A stretch of DNA of 64,000 nucleotides from Streptomyces sp. NBC_00490 (GTDB lineage: Bacteria > Actinomycetota > Actinomycetes > Streptomycetales > Streptomycetaceae), in the NCBI RefSeq assembly GCF_036013645.1, contig NZ_CP107869.1, positions 10,168,001 to 10,232,000 of the forward strand, read 5' to 3'. A model generated the notes under the pieces. The model did no database searches, was not told where the DNA came from, and saw only the letters and a program-made list of their open reading frames with translations. Within the stretch, counting starts at the first letter, position 1, and each line of letters begins with the position of its first letter. The position numbers and the translations under genes are program-made. This document shows positions 43,307 to 53,076 of this stretch, piece by piece.

Positions 43307-44032
43307 ATGATCCGTGTCGCCGCGGTGGGAGACATTCATATGGGGCCCGACAGCCAGGGTTTGTTGCGCCCCGCCTTCGACACCCTGCGCGACTGCGCCG
43401 ACCTGCTGCTCCTGGCGGGCGATCTGACACGTCACGGCACGCCGGAGGAGGCCCGGGTGGTGGCGCAGGAAGTACGGGGGCTTGCGGTGCCGGTTGTGGC
43501 GGTGCTCGGCAACCACGATCATCACGACGAGCAGCCCGAGAGGGTCACCGCCATCCTCCAGGAGGCGGGCGTGACGGTGCTGGAGGGCGAGGGCGCGGTC
43601 GTCGAATGCGACGGCACGCGCGTCGGCATCGCCGGTACCAAGGGCTTCGGCGGCGGGTTCGTCGGACGCAGTGCTGGTGAGTTCGGCGAGCCGCTGATGA
43701 AGGAGTTCGTGCGCTACACCCGGCGCAGCGCGGACGCACTGCACACCGCACTGGAGGAACTGGCGGACAAGGGATGCGAGCTGCGGGTCGCCCTCACCCA
43801 CTTCTCTCCTGTCGCCGACACCCTCGCCGGTGAGCCGCTGGAGATCTACCCGTTCCTGGGCAGCTATCTGTTGGCCGAGGCGATCGACACGGCTGGTGCC
43901 GACCTTGCGGTCCACGGCCATGCTCACGCCGGTACCGAGCACGGGGTGACGGCCGGTGGCGTACGCGTGCGCAATGTGGCCCAGCCGGTTATCCGGCGGG
44001 CCTTCAACGTGTATCAGCTGCACGCCGACTGA
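43307..44032 (+). CDS. Calcineurin-like metallophosphoesterase
   Basis: A 241-residue protein from ATG 43307. The five metal-site motifs are present: GDIHMG (Asp and His), GDLTRHG, GNHDHH, THFSP and GHAHAG, giving a binuclear metal centre that hydrolyses phosphomono- or diesters. No signal peptide. It is third in the operon with a nucleotidyltransferase and a BON protein, separated from them by TnpB copy 3, whose right end supplies its ribosome binding site. A transferase paired with a phosphoesterase suggests opposing reactions, for example adding and removing a nucleotide; that is inference. Confidence 0.88.
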   Translation: MIRVAAVGDIHMGPDSQGLLRPAFDTLRDCADLLLLAGDLTRHGTPEEARVVAQEVRGLAVPVVAVLGNHDHHDEQPERVTAILQEAGVTVLEGEGAVVECDGTRVGIAGTKGFGGGFVGRSAGEFGEPLMKEFVRYTRRSADALHTALEELADKGCELRVALTHFSPVADTLAGEPLEIYPFLGSYLLAEAIDTAGADLAVHGHAHAGTEHGVTAGGVRVRNVAQPVIRRAFNVYQLHAD

Positions 44033-44065
44033 GCCGGCGTTGCCGTCTGGGGCCTCACCCCGACC

Positions 44066-45250
44066 TCACAGCGGGGCCGCCCGGAGGTCCTGCCACGCCT
44101 GTTCCCGCACCTCCGGACGCAGGAGTACGTCCACTGCCGTGCAGGCCAGCGCCTGCGCCGCTGCCAGCATCGCCTCCCGGCCGCGGTCGGACGCCGCCGC
44201 GGCTGCGAACTCGGGGGTGTGGTCGGAACCGTCCGGATCCATGATCGCCACGAAGGGGTGGATGGCGGGGACGCGTCCGCTGACGTTGCCGATGTCCGAG
44301 GAGCCCAGGTACACGCCCGGTTCGGGGGACGTGATGCTGTGGCCCGTACGGATGAGGTGACGGGCGAACCGTTCGGACAGCACCGTGCTGTCGCGGAAGT
44401 GCTCGTAGCGCGATGTGGCGCGTTCGACGGTGACCGTGGTGCCCGTCGCCCGGGCGACGCCCTGTGCGCAGGTGAGCAGCTCCATCGCCAGGCCGTCCAG
44501 GGCGGCGGTCGTCGCGGCGCGCAGCCCGAACAGGCCTTCTGCGTAGTCGGGGATGATGTTGGTCGCCCGGCCGCCGTGGGTGACGATGCCCTGCACGTGG
44601 GAGCCCGCGGGCAGCCGCCGCCCGACCACGGCGAGGGTGTTGAACAGCTGGATCAGGGCCGCCAGCGCGTCGATGCCCTCGGTGGGGTCGCCGGTGGGGT
44701 GCGCGGCGCGGCCGTGGAAGGCCACCCGGTACTGGGCCTGCGCGGTCAGCGGCGCCCAACGCCAGCTGTACACACCGGGATGAAACATCAGCGCGGCGTC
44801 GACGCCGTCGAACAGCCCGGCGTCGACCTCGGTGACCTTTCCGCCACCGCCCTCCTCGGCGGGCGTGCCCACGGCCCATATGCTTCCGGCGTCCGCGGGC
44901 AGGACGGCCCGAGCCGCCAGCGCGGCACCGAGACCGGCGGCAGCGATCAGGTTGTGGCCGCAGGCGTGCCCGAGGCCGGGCAGGGCGTCGTACTCCAGCA
45001 GGAGGGCCACGGTGGGCCTGGGCCGCGCGCCCCAGCGTGCGACGAATGCGGTGGGCAGCCCGGCGACGCCCCGTTCCACGGTGAACCCCTCCCAGGAGAG
45101 TTCGCCGCTCAGCAGAGCCGCCGCCCGGTGCTCCTCGAAGGCGTACTCGGGCTCGTCGTGCAGGGTCAGTGCGACGTCCCACAGCCGCTCCGCCCTGGCG
45201 GTCACTTCCCTGCGAACTCGGGCGAACACCTCGTCCAGAGCGTCGGTCAC
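44066..45250 (-). CDS. M20-family amidohydrolase/peptidase
   Basis: A 394-residue protein; GTG 45250 is chosen because GGGAGG lies just upstream. It has LLEYDALPGLGHACGHNLIA (metal-binding Asp and His), GTPAEEGGGGKV (catalytic Glu pair) and HGRAAHPTGDPTEGIDALAA (dimerisation/lid), the M20D amidohydrolase pattern found in aminobenzoyl-glutamate and N-acyl amino acid hydrolases. Cytoplasmic. The exact substrate is unknown. Convergent with the metallophosphoesterase gene, 34 bases apart. Confidence 0.88.
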   Translation of the reverse strand: MTDALDEVFARVRREVTARAERLWDVALTLHDEPEYAFEEHRAAALLSGELSWEGFTVERGVAGLPTAFVARWGARPRPTVALLLEYDALPGLGHACGHNLIAAAGLGAALAARAVLPADAGSIWAVGTPAEEGGGGKVTEVDAGLFDGVDAALMFHPGVYSWRWAPLTAQAQYRVAFHGRAAHPTGDPTEGIDALAALIQLFNTLAVVGRRLPAGSHVQGIVTHGGRATNIIPDYAEGLFGLRAATTAALDGLAMELLTCAQGVARATGTTVTVERATSRYEHFRDSTVLSERFARHLIRTGHSITSPEPGVYLGSSDIGNVSGRVPAIHPFVAIMDPDGSDHTPEFAAAAASDRGREAMLAAAQALACTAVDVLLRPEVREQAWQDLRAAPL

Positions 45251-45665
45251 GTCGGCCTCCCAGGGGCGTCGTACGCCGGTGTCCCTGTGCGAGTTCCTTC
45301 GCGCCCCCGGCCCACACCCGGACCGGACGAAGCGCCTGCCCCACCGTCCGGACCGGGTGCCTGCCCACGTCCGTGCGTACGGGCTTCGGCCATGCCAAGG
45401 ACGGGCTCCAGGGGACACTCGGGGGCCGTGGCGAGTCCGCCCCGCAGCCGCCGCTTCTCGCTGGAGGCGGAGAGCCTGGAACACTGAGGGCACGTCATCG
45501 ACGAGCTGGGGACCGATCTACGAAACCCGAAACGTGCGGCGGCCGATAGTTTCGCACGCGTCCCCGTCGAGCCCCGCGCCTTGGCTACGGGCCGGATGTT
45601 TTCGCGTCGCATCCTGATCGATTCCCTTGTAGCCCAGTCGCAATCAGCTGGCCAGGTGCGTTGCT
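45251..45665. other. Intergenic region between amidohydrolase and ABC permease genes
   Basis: About 415 bases upstream of the amidohydrolase gene. I see no gene, RNA or repeat here; it presumably holds the promoter of the amidohydrolase gene. Confidence 0.4.
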
Positions 45666-45699
45666 AAGACCCCGGCCCGTGAACACGGCCGGGGGTCTT
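45666..45699 (-). terminator. Terminator of the ABC transporter operon
   Basis: AAGACCCCGGCC and GGCCGGGGGTCTT form a long stem with a loop of about nine bases, 40 bases beyond the permease stop on the minus strand. Confidence 0.7.
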
Positions 45700-45736
45700 C
45701 CGCTGTGCGGAGCCGCCGGCGGTGGTGGCGGTCGGC

Positions 45737-48571
45737 TCAGTCGGCGGCGAGCAAGTGGGCGGGGGCGATCCGGGACAGCCCCCGGATCGGCACGGTCAGA
45801 GCCGCCACCACCAGGGCGGTCGCCGCGAGCGTGGCCAGCAGCGCGGCGCCGGCGACTGTGAACAGGTGCCCGTGCAGCACGCCCCGGCCGATGGCAAGTA
45901 CCCCGGCCAATCCGGCCACTGCACCGGACAGGCCGCCCAGCAGAGCCAGTCCGATTCCTTCGTAGAGGGTCAGCTTCGCCAGCTCGCGGTTGGTCCAGCC
46001 GGTCGCCCGCAGCACCGCGAGATCGGCGGCGCGTTCGCGCTGCGAGATGACCAGGACGTCGATGGCGCCGGCGGCGCCCAGCAGCAAGGACAGGGCGACG
46101 CTGAGGTAGTCGGCCTCGCGCGCCTGCGCCACCACGGCGCTGCCGAGCAGTGACCCGGCCACCTCGCCCCGGAAGGCCAGCGTCAGGGCGAGCAGCACCG
46201 TGAAGGCGGCCACTCCCAGCGCCAGTCCTGCCGCACCCAGCAGCGTGCGGCCCCGCACCCGCAGCAGGTTGAGCACGGCCAGTCCGGCCACCGAACGCAC
46301 CGGGCGCGCGCGGCGGGCGGCCGTCACCGGGGGCCGGACGGCATCCATCGGTTCCAGCCGGGTGGCGAGCCAGGCGGGGATCAGTCCCGCCGTCGTGGCC
46401 AGGAGGAGCGCTACCGGGAGCACGAGGAGTGACTTGGCGCCGGCTTCGGGCTGGCCCAGCACCCGGCCCAGCACGTACGCGAGCACCGTGCCCGCGGCTC
46501 CGGCGGCGAGGCCGATCGCCGCCAGTTCGCCGAGGATCAGGCGGAGCACTTCGCCACGGCTCCAGCCGAGGCAGCGCAGCGTGCCGATCTCGGCGCGACG
46601 TGAGCGCACCGAGGCCAGCGCGGCCTGGCCGAGGAAGAGCGCGCACACGACGAGGACCAGTACGAAGAGCACCGCGCTCTTGGTGTCCACCGCCCTGAGA
46701 ATGCGCAGTGCCACGCCCTTGGCGACCCAGCGCTCCGTCACCTGTGCCGAGGCACTCAGCGTCACCGTCTGCGGCGCGGGTGAGCTGCCGACGGTGACGT
46801 CGACCTGGAGCCGGGGGTAGGCGGCCCGGATCGCCCCGGCCACGGCGTTCACCCGCGCCCGGGAGGCGGTGTCGACGCCGGTCACTCCGGCCACCCGGAT
46901 CCTGATCGCGCTGACCGGCGCCTTGTCCTGAAGGCTCGGGACCCGGCGGCTGTTGGTGAGCGCGGTGATGGACTGCATCGTGGTCAGCATGGTGGGCGGC
47001 GGGCTGAGGTAGCCGCCCAGGTTGCGGTCGGGCTGCAGTGGCTTGTCGTGGAGTTTCGCTCGGGTCGCACTGTCCGCGCCGGTGACCTGTGGCGTCTGGT
47101 AGGTCTCCAACGGGGCGTCGGACAGGGGTGAGAAGCCGGGCAGTTTGCCGGTGTCGTAGCGCCCGACCAGGTGGACGAAGGGATTGGGCAGGCGTCCGGA
47201 GTCCACGCCGTCGCAGGTGCCCAGTCCGATGCAGTTCGTGGCGGCGTGGCTGGTCACTTTCCGGTACTGGGTGCCCTGGTGGTTCTCCTCGGGGACGTTG
47301 GGGAACGGCTGCTGGTTCGAGTTGGTGACCCACAGGCTGCGCTTCTGCGGCGGCTGCGGCTGTGCGGCGAGGTCGCCGTCGGAGGTCCGGCGGTAGGTGA
47401 CTGGGCCGACCGTCCAGTAGCTGCCGGTGTCGAACGAGTCCTCGGTCAGTGCCTTCCGGTAGCCCTTGTTCAGGTCGACTCGGGTCCTGCCCACTGTTGT
47501 GCCGTGCAGGCTTCGGACGAAGCTGTTGGCTGTCGGGTTGCCCAGTTTCGAGGGCAGCTCGGCCGGGTCGCCGACGTCGAGCCGCTCGACGGTGGCGTCG
47601 AGTGTGCCGGTGGTCAGCGGGTTGTCGCTGAGCAGCGCCGGGATGTAGGAGTCGCGCTGTCCGTGGACGCTCTTGGCGGACGACACCGTCCACGGCTTGT
47701 CCTGCTCGGTGAGCATCCGGCCCGAGGCGATGGTGTCGCCCAGGCCCACCAGCCGGTCCTCGGCCACCGGGTCGATGGCGGACAGCAGCACGGGGTAACT
47801 GACCGGAACGTCGATGGTGGCCTTGTCCTGGCCGGACTGGCAGTTCATCCGCGAACTCAGGTCCGGGTCGAACGGCGACCTGTCCCTGAGGTCCTCGGCG
47901 ATGATGTTCGGCTTCAACGGCAGTTCCATGTTGAACTCGGTCTGCTCTGTCTTGTTCCAGTTGAAGTAGAAGCAGACGTCGTACTTCCCCTTGATCCGAT
48001 ACCGCTGGGTGCGCTTGTCGACCTCGCCCGTTTCCAGGGTGTCGGACTCGAAGAGGCCGTCCGACTCCGACGCCGACGTCAGGGGGGAGCGGGTGAGGTA
48101 GACGTACTCGTCGGAGGTGCGGTAAGTGCCCAGTCCGGAGGTGAGCGTCGGGCTGATGCGCAGGATCTGCCGGGACGCCTTGCCGTCCAGGAAGCGGGAC
48201 ACGTCCACGGTGACGGTGCTCGCCACCATGAGGTAGCCGATGTTGGCGACCGGCGCGGCCACGTCGACCCCGGCCATGCCGTCGATGCGCCGGTACTGGT
48301 CCATGGTGATGCCGCCGAACGTGCCGGACAGGAAGTTCGGCGTGACCAGACCGCTCTGCCGCTCCACGTCCGTCTGCGAGTCGGGCGGGCGTACCAGGAC
48401 GTCGTACGCGGACCGTGCGTTCTTCCGTACCGTGCCCACGGTGGTCGCCTGGCTGGTGCTCACCGTCGCGGTCAGCAGGGTGAAACTGGTCGCCGCCACC
48501 AGGATTCCGGCGGCCAGGGCCAGCGCGCGCCCGCGCCGCCGCCGGAGCTGATCGAGGATCATCGCTATCAC
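45737..48571 (-). CDS. FtsX/MacB-type ABC transporter permease
   Basis: A 944-residue permease from GTG 48571, overlapping the ATPase stop (GTGA). An N-terminal transmembrane helix (ALALAAGILVAATSFTLLTA) precedes a 600-residue extracytoplasmic region. Further membrane segments include ALFLGQAALASVRSRRAEIG followed by LRCLGWSRGEV (an FtsX-family signature), and a second FtsX-like unit near the C-terminus (ISQRERAADLAVLRATGWTN). This is the duplicated MacB/LolCE-like architecture, which uses the ATPase as a mechanical motor for export or envelope remodelling. Cargo unknown. Confidence 0.9.
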   Translation of the reverse strand: MIAMILDQLRRRRGRALALAAGILVAATSFTLLTATVSTSQATTVGTVRKNARSAYDVLVRPPDSQTDVERQSGLVTPNFLSGTFGGITMDQYRRIDGMAGVDVAAPVANIGYLMVASTVTVDVSRFLDGKASRQILRISPTLTSGLGTYRTSDEYVYLTRSPLTSASESDGLFESDTLETGEVDKRTQRYRIKGKYDVCFYFNWNKTEQTEFNMELPLKPNIIAEDLRDRSPFDPDLSSRMNCQSGQDKATIDVPVSYPVLLSAIDPVAEDRLVGLGDTIASGRMLTEQDKPWTVSSAKSVHGQRDSYIPALLSDNPLTTGTLDATVERLDVGDPAELPSKLGNPTANSFVRSLHGTTVGRTRVDLNKGYRKALTEDSFDTGSYWTVGPVTYRRTSDGDLAAQPQPPQKRSLWVTNSNQQPFPNVPEENHQGTQYRKVTSHAATNCIGLGTCDGVDSGRLPNPFVHLVGRYDTGKLPGFSPLSDAPLETYQTPQVTGADSATRAKLHDKPLQPDRNLGGYLSPPPTMLTTMQSITALTNSRRVPSLQDKAPVSAIRIRVAGVTGVDTASRARVNAVAGAIRAAYPRLQVDVTVGSSPAPQTVTLSASAQVTERWVAKGVALRILRAVDTKSAVLFVLVLVVCALFLGQAALASVRSRRAEIGTLRCLGWSRGEVLRLILGELAAIGLAAGAAGTVLAYVLGRVLGQPEAGAKSLLVLPVALLLATTAGLIPAWLATRLEPMDAVRPPVTAARRARPVRSVAGLAVLNLLRVRGRTLLGAAGLALGVAAFTVLLALTLAFRGEVAGSLLGSAVVAQAREADYLSVALSLLLGAAGAIDVLVISQRERAADLAVLRATGWTNRELAKLTLYEGIGLALLGGLSGAVAGLAGVLAIGRGVLHGHLFTVAGAALLATLAATALVVAALTVPIRGLSRIAPAHLLAAD

Positions 48572-49272
48572 GGGCGCAGGCCCCCCAGCCGGTCCAGCAC
48601 GTCGCCGGACGGTGTGACCCGCAGGTCCGAGGTGATCCTGCCGTCCTGCAGACGCACCACCCGGTCGCCGTTGGCGGCGACTTCCGCGTCGTGGGAAGCG
48701 ATCAGCATCGTCATCCCGTAGCGCTCACGCAGTGACATCAGCAGGTCGATGATCTCCCGACCGATGACGCTGTCCAGGTTGCCCGTGGGCTCGTCGGCCA
48801 ATAACAGTCCCGGACGGTTGATCAACGCGCGTGCGACGGCGACGCGTTGCTGCTGGCCGCCCGACAACTGCGAGGGCAGAGCGTCGGCCCGCTGGGCCAG
48901 GCCGACAGCTTCGAGCAGCTCCATGCCGCGCGCACGCCGGTCGAAGTCCACTCTGCGCGGCAGGACGGGAGCGAGCACGTTGTCCAGCACGGTCAGCGCG
49001 GGCAGCAGGTGGAAGCGCTGGAAGACGAAGCCGATGCGCCGCCGGTGACGGTCCAGGTCCCGGGGCACGAGCTGTGTGCCGTCGATCTCGACGTGCCCCT
49101 CGTCGGGCTGGTCCATGCCGCCCGTCACATGCAGGACGGTGGATTTGCCGGCGCCGGACGGCCCGGTCAGCATCACCACCTCGCCGGCCGCGACCTCCAG
49201 GTCGACCTCGTCCAGAGCGGTCAGCCCGGGATACCGGCGGCTCACCCCGCGCAACGCCACGCTCACAGCCAT
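48568..49272 (-). CDS. ABC transporter ATP-binding protein (MacB/LolD type)
   Basis: A 234-residue ATPase from ATG 49272 (an in-frame ATG at 49296 is possible). The Walker A motif [10 protein letters not shown]-loop VFQRFHLLP, signature [15 protein letters not shown], Walker [14 protein letters not shown] and H-loop IASHD are all intact. The GNLDS extension is typical of the MacB/LolD/FtsE group. It pairs with the downstream FtsX-type permease and is divergent from a padR gene that probably controls it. Confidence 0.93.
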   Translation of the reverse strand: MAVSVALRGVSRRYPGLTALDEVDLEVAAGEVVMLTGPSGAGKSTVLHVTGGMDQPDEGHVEIDGTQLVPRDLDRHRRRIGFVFQRFHLLPALTVLDNVLAPVLPRRVDFDRRARGMELLEAVGLAQRADALPSQLSGGQQQRVAVARALINRPGLLLADEPTGNLDSVIGREIIDLLMSLRERYGMTMLIASHDAEVAANGDRVVRLQDGRITSDLRVTPSGDVLDRLGGLRP

Positions 49273-49305
49273 TGATGCAGCCTCGCCCTCGTACATCGCG
49301 CCACA

Positions 49306-49343
49306 TACATTGCGGCAATTCAGCGGTATGTTGTCACAATGTA
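49306..49343. promoter_or_regulatory. Inverted repeat in the ABC/padR divergent promoter
   Basis: TACATTG (49306-49312) and CAATGTA (49337-49343) are perfect arms separated by 24 bases, with additional ACAT/ATGT words between them. It lies in the 83-base gap between the ATPase and padR starts. The dyad pattern suits a PadR operator giving both autoregulation and control of the transporter. Confidence 0.55.
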
Positions 49344-49355
49344 GAAGGGACGTAT

Positions 49356-49985
49356 ATGCCGCTCCACCACGCCGTGCTCGCGCTGCTGACCCGGCGACCG
49401 AATCACGGATACGAACTCAAAGCCCGGTTCGAGGAGGCCGTCGGCCCGCAATGGGGCGGCCTGAACATCGGTCACCTCTACCAGATCCTCGAACGGCTGG
49501 TCCGTGACGGCTATGTCTCGCGCTCGCAGGTCACGCAGACCGACCGGCCCGACAAGAACCTCTACACGCTCACCGAGGCAGGCGAGGCCGAGCTGCGCTC
49601 ATGGGCGACCACCGCCTGGGTGCGCGTCGGCGGCTTCCGCGACGAGCTGTTCCTGAAGCTCCTCGGCGCCGTCGCGCTGGGCCCGCAGGCCCTGACCACG
49701 CTGATCGATGCACAGCGGCAGACATACCTGTCGGAGCTCGCGGGCTTGGCACAGCAGCGCCGCGCCCACGCCGACGAGCCGCTGGTCGCCGTCCTGATCG
49801 ATGCCGCCATTGCGCACACCAAGGCCGACCTCGGACTGCTGGACAGCGCCGCACAGCATCTGGGCCCGCTCGCCACGGCGCAGAGCGCGCAGGCGCCGGA
49901 GCGCTCACACGCACAGGCGCAGGGCGACACCGAGGAGGCCGACGGTCGCGGGAGGATAAGAGGAGACCGTACAGAGTCCGCTTAG
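49356..49985 (+). CDS. PadR-family transcriptional regulator
   Basis: A 209-residue protein from ATG 49356 (GAAGGGA upstream). The N-terminal winged helix is typical: LHHAVLALLTRRPNHGYELK, IGHLYQILERLVRDGYVSRS, NLYTLTEAGEAEL. The C-terminal part is a dimerisation helix region (PadR C-terminal domain, Vir-like) with an Ala-rich tail. It is divergent from the ABC transporter operon, the usual arrangement where PadR represses an exporter until a drug or peptide binds. Confidence 0.9.
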   Translation: MPLHHAVLALLTRRPNHGYELKARFEEAVGPQWGGLNIGHLYQILERLVRDGYVSRSQVTQTDRPDKNLYTLTEAGEAELRSWATTAWVRVGGFRDELFLKLLGAVALGPQALTTLIDAQRQTYLSELAGLAQQRRAHADEPLVAVLIDAAIAHTKADLGLLDSAAQHLGPLATAQSAQAPERSHAQAQGDTEEADGRGRIRGDRTESA

Positions 49986-50074
49986 GGGCAACGCTGTGAC
50001 TCTGTTGGTTAGCGCCAGGCCGTCGCCTTCGACACTCTGACCCCGGCGCCGACGTGTGCGAACGTCTCGTTCTT

Positions 50075-50092
50075 TCACGGGTGGGCCCGTGA
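50075..50092 (+). terminator. Hairpin downstream of padR
   Basis: TCACGGG (50075-50081) pairs with CCCGTGA (50086-50092) around a four-base loop, flanked by T-rich CTCTTT. The rest of 49986-50239 holds nothing recognisable. Confidence 0.5.
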
Positions 50093-50239
50093 GCTCTTTC
50101 CAACCTGCCTTTGAGGTAGGGCGGTTGAGCTGGCAATGGCGTGAAGCCCCTGCTGGATGGGTTTTCGGCCAAGTGAGCCGTCTCCACCAGAGGCGTCGTC
50201 ATGTGCTTGTTTACCCGTCGGGGGGGCACAAGGCTCGGT

Positions 50240-50277
50240 GAGCCGGCCTGCGAAGTGAGTGTCACGCAGGCCGGCTC
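50240..50277 (-). terminator. Terminator of the DUF1996 gene
   Basis: GAGCCGGCCTGCG (50240-50252) and CGCAGGCCGGCTC (50265-50277) are perfect 13-base arms with a 12-base loop, about 40 bases beyond the DUF1996 stop. Confidence 0.7.
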
Positions 50278-50315
50278 GGGTTGGCTCGGCGGGTCTCAGA
50301 TTCCGGGAGGGGTGA

Positions 50316-51791
50316 TCACTGGCATTTGCGGCCGGTGTTGATGCACTGGACCATCTGGTTCATCAGGTTCTCGTCGAAGACGTTGATGAAGTCGCCGTGG
50401 TCGGTGATCGGCTTGTGCATCTGCTCCGGGAAGCCGTCCACTGCGTAGAAGGGGCTGGACTTTCCGTTGTCGTTGAGGCTCGGTGCCCTTACGGCGTAGA
50501 CCAGGCGCTGGACCAGCTGCGGGATGGCCTTGAAGCCGTTCGGGCAGGCACCGGTCTTCGGGTCGGCGAAGGCGACGTGCGAGCGGTGGTTGGCACTGTC
50601 GATACTTCGGCCGTCCCAGCAGCTCTGGAACTTCGACGTGCGGACCAGTTTGCTGCCCTGGGGACAGATCGGGTACTTGTCCGTCAGCTGTCGGTTCTCG
50701 AAGCCGGTGCAGCTCCATGCCGCGTTGGCGTTGGCGGTGCCGTTGGTGAATGCCTTGGCGTCACCGGTGATGATCCGCAGGAACTTGGGCATCGCCACGA
50801 CCTTGCCGCGCGGGTTGCCGACGAAGTTCAAGGTGACTTTGGACGCGGTCAAGATCCGGCCGCTGTTGCCCTCGGCGCCGCCGCCGAGCTGCTTGGCGTC
50901 GAATTCCTGGGTGCCGTCCTGCAGCCGGAGCACGGGCCAGTAGTACGTGGATTTGTCGCGCTGATTGCGGCAGCTGGTCGCGGCGGCGGCGAACTCCTCG
51001 TTGGAGGTGAACGCGTCGTTGTCCTGGTTGCCGACGTAGTCGTGCGTGTGGTGGGCACCGTTGCCGACACCGGGCGCGACGATGATGTTGTCGGAGTTGT
51101 ACACCTTGTTCGCGTTGACGCCGCACCGGGTCGTGAACACACCCTGCGAAGCACCGCGCCGCCCAGGGGGGTTCTGCACATTGGGCCGGACCTTGGTGAT
51201 GTCCACGAAGTCCGCCGCCACCGGGCCGTTTGCGCCCTGGCCGCCGTTGCCGTTCTGGCCGGCGCCGTTGCCTTGTTCCTGGCCTTGGCCCTGTTCCTGG
51301 CCGCCGGCCGAGCGCAGCGAGCAGGGAGCCAGGGATTCAAGACCCTGGGGCCTGGGAGCGGACCTGCCAATGGCGATCTGGATCCGGTCGATGGTCGCGA
51401 CCCGCTTGTCCTTCAGCGGCCCCATGATCGCGTTGCCGGCGAAGTTGCTGTCCTGCCGGATGGCTCTGGCCGAAGTCTGCAGTCGCTGGTAGGCCTCGGC
51501 CACCTGTTTGTCCAGGAGCGCGAGTTCCCTGTCGACCTGTGCTCTGGCCTGGTCGGGGACCGAGGTCAGCTTCGCCCCGACATCCGGGCAGCTGATCGTG
51601 ACGGTACCGGCCGCGAGGACCTGGTTCGCCCGGTCCTGGGAAGCGCGCTTCGTGGTGCTGCTGTTTGCGCTCTCGTGGGCGGAGGCGTACACATTCACCG
51701 CTATCAGCCCTCCCGCTCCCAGAGCGAGACCTGCCGCGGCGGCGATGGCCCGATGTGTTGTCTTGGACCGCTTGCGGGTGTTGCGTCGCAT
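50316..51791 (-). CDS. DUF1996 secreted protein
   Basis: A 491-residue protein from ATG 51791 (AGAGGAG upstream). A twin-basic signal peptide, [20 protein letters not shown] then [18 protein letters not shown], directs export. A helical region (about 85-145) and a Gln/Gly/Asn linker ([12 protein letters not shown]) precede the DUF1996 domain: [20 protein letters not shown] (the conserved HxHxY-type motif), [20 protein letters not shown] and [14 protein letters not shown]1996 proteins are extracellular, found in fungi and actinobacteria, and may act on polysaccharides; the activity is unproven. Confidence 0.88.
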   Translation of the reverse strand: MRRNTRKRSKTTHRAIAAAAGLALGAGGLIAVNVYASAHESANSSTTKRASQDRANQVLAAGTVTISCPDVGAKLTSVPDQARAQVDRELALLDKQVAEAYQRLQTSARAIRQDSNFAGNAIMGPLKDKRVATIDRIQIAIGRSAPRPQGLESLAPCSLRSAGGQEQGQGQEQGNGAGQNGNGGQGANGPVAADFVDITKVRPNVQNPPGRRGASQGVFTTRCGVNANKVYNSDNIIVAPGVGNGAHHTHDYVGNQDNDAFTSNEEFAAAATSCRNQRDKSTYYWPVLRLQDGTQEFDAKQLGGGAEGNSGRILTASKVTLNFVGNPRGKVVAMPKFLRIITGDAKAFTNGTANANAAWSCTGFENRQLTDKYPICPQGSKLVRTSKFQSCWDGRSIDSANHRSHVAFADPKTGACPNGFKAIPQLVQRLVYAVRAPSLNDNGKSSPFYAVDGFPEQMHKPITDHGDFINVFDENLMNQMVQCINTGRKCQ

Positions 51792-51977
51792 GGGACTCCT
51801 CTGGCGTTCTCGAGTCAGGTAGTGCTTGGTGATCTCTCGGTCGATCGCGACTCGGTGACCAGAGTTACGGATGTGATCGGCGGGAAAGCGGGTCTCTGAC
51901 CTCATGTCATGCCTCCGTAAGAACTCGGTGGACTGATCGAACGGGGAGACATACGAGAGAATTGCGCGGCACCGGAA

Positions 51978-52530
51978 TCACTGATTCCTCATGCAGTCGT
52001 GAGGGGTGGGCGGTGCCAGTTCGTACCATCGGCCGTCGCGTTGGAGGACACAGAGGACGTTGACGCGGCGGCGGGCAAGGGCGAGGACGGCCTGGGTGTG
52101 GCGCCTGCCCTCGGCGCGTTTGCGGTCGTAGAACCGGCGCGATTCGTCGCAGCGCCGGATGTTGAACGCCGAGGTGTGTAGGACGCGTTGCAGGCGGCGT
52201 TTGTATAGCTGCGGGCGCCGCAGGTTGCCTGATCTTCCCTGAGCCCCGGGGCGCCAGGGCGCCGGGGCGACACCGCCGAAGCCGGCAAGATGGTCGGCAG
52301 TGCCGCAAACCTTGTCGCCGCCCGTGGCGGCGAGGAACTCGGCGCCGGGAATGATGCCAAGACCGGGCATGCTGGTGATCACGTCGAAGGTGTGGCGGTC
52401 GCGAAACGGGGCCTCGATGGCCTTGTCGAGCTCGGCGACGTGCTCGTTGAGCGCCGGCACCTCCTTCGCCAGCGTGCGCACCAGCACAGCGGCCAGCTTC
52501 TCGCCGGGGGCCTGTCCGTGAACAACTGTC
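51978..52530 (-). pseudogene. IS110-family transposase, N-terminally truncated
   Basis: The minus strand encodes about 170 residues of the IS110 C-terminal half: FDVITSMPGLGIIPGAEFLA, then GVAPAPWRPGAQGRSGNLRR and RRFYDRKRAEGRRHTQAVLA, ending CMRNQ. The DEDD catalytic N-terminal domain is missing: the frame fades out near 52530. It is a third, distinct IS110 relic in the window. Confidence 0.85.
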
Positions 52531-52707
52531 AGAGTTGATCAGACGAACTGCTGGATGCCGCTGCGGATGTGCTGCCGGGGTTCAGCTGACCGGCAGGGCT
52601 CGTGCACCGGGTGGTCTGCTCCGCATCCGAGTCTGCTGGACTACCGGCCGCGTTCTGCGGGGCATCGACGGCCGGCCGGTCTGCATCCGCGTGCGCGAGT
52701 GCAGCGG

Positions 52708-53076
52708 TCAGGCGCTGAGGGCCTCTTCGACGGTCGGATGGCAAGGGATCAAGGTCTCGACGCCGACCAGCGCCAGAACACGCAGGACGGACTCCTGGGC
52801 GCCGGCGATGCGCAGCCATCCGTGCGGTCCGTCCACCTGCTGGTAGACGGCGACGAAGACGTTGATGCCGCTGGAGTCCATGAAGGTCACACCGCTGAGA
52901 TCCGCCACGATCCGCAGCGGCGCAACCGTGCCGTCCTCGTTCAACAGGGCTCTGGTGAGGGTGTCTTTGACGGTGTGGTCGATCTCGCCCTGCACGGTGA
53001 CGACACGGACGCCGTCGACCGCTTTGCGCTCGACGGAGAGCCGGTCTGGCCGGTCTGTCTTCTGGTTGCCGGTCAC
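52708..53076 (-). CDS. STAS-domain anti-sigma factor antagonist
   Basis: A 122-residue protein; GTG 53076 is chosen because GAGGAGACG lies directly upstream. After a short polar start it is a single STAS domain: VRVVTVQGEIDHTVKDTLTR, LRIVADLSGVTFMDSSGINV with the phosphorylatable serine in DSSG, and VETLIPCHPTVEEAL. It should act as an RsbV-like antagonist in a partner-switching circuit. It is divergent from a gene for an RsbW-like ATPase, the probable partner. Confidence 0.88.
   Translation of the reverse strand: MTGNQKTDRPDRLSVERKAVDGVRVVTVQGEIDHTVKDTLTRALLNEDGTVAPLRIVADLSGVTFMDSSGINVFVAVYQQVDGPHGWLRIAGAQESVLRVLALVGVETLIPCHPTVEEALSA

Noticed and set aside
45585..47693. A 702-residue minus-strand frame overlapping the permease gene
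   Set aside because: Arg/Pro-rich shadow in another frame of the same strand; the permease frame has membrane helices and FtsX motifs.
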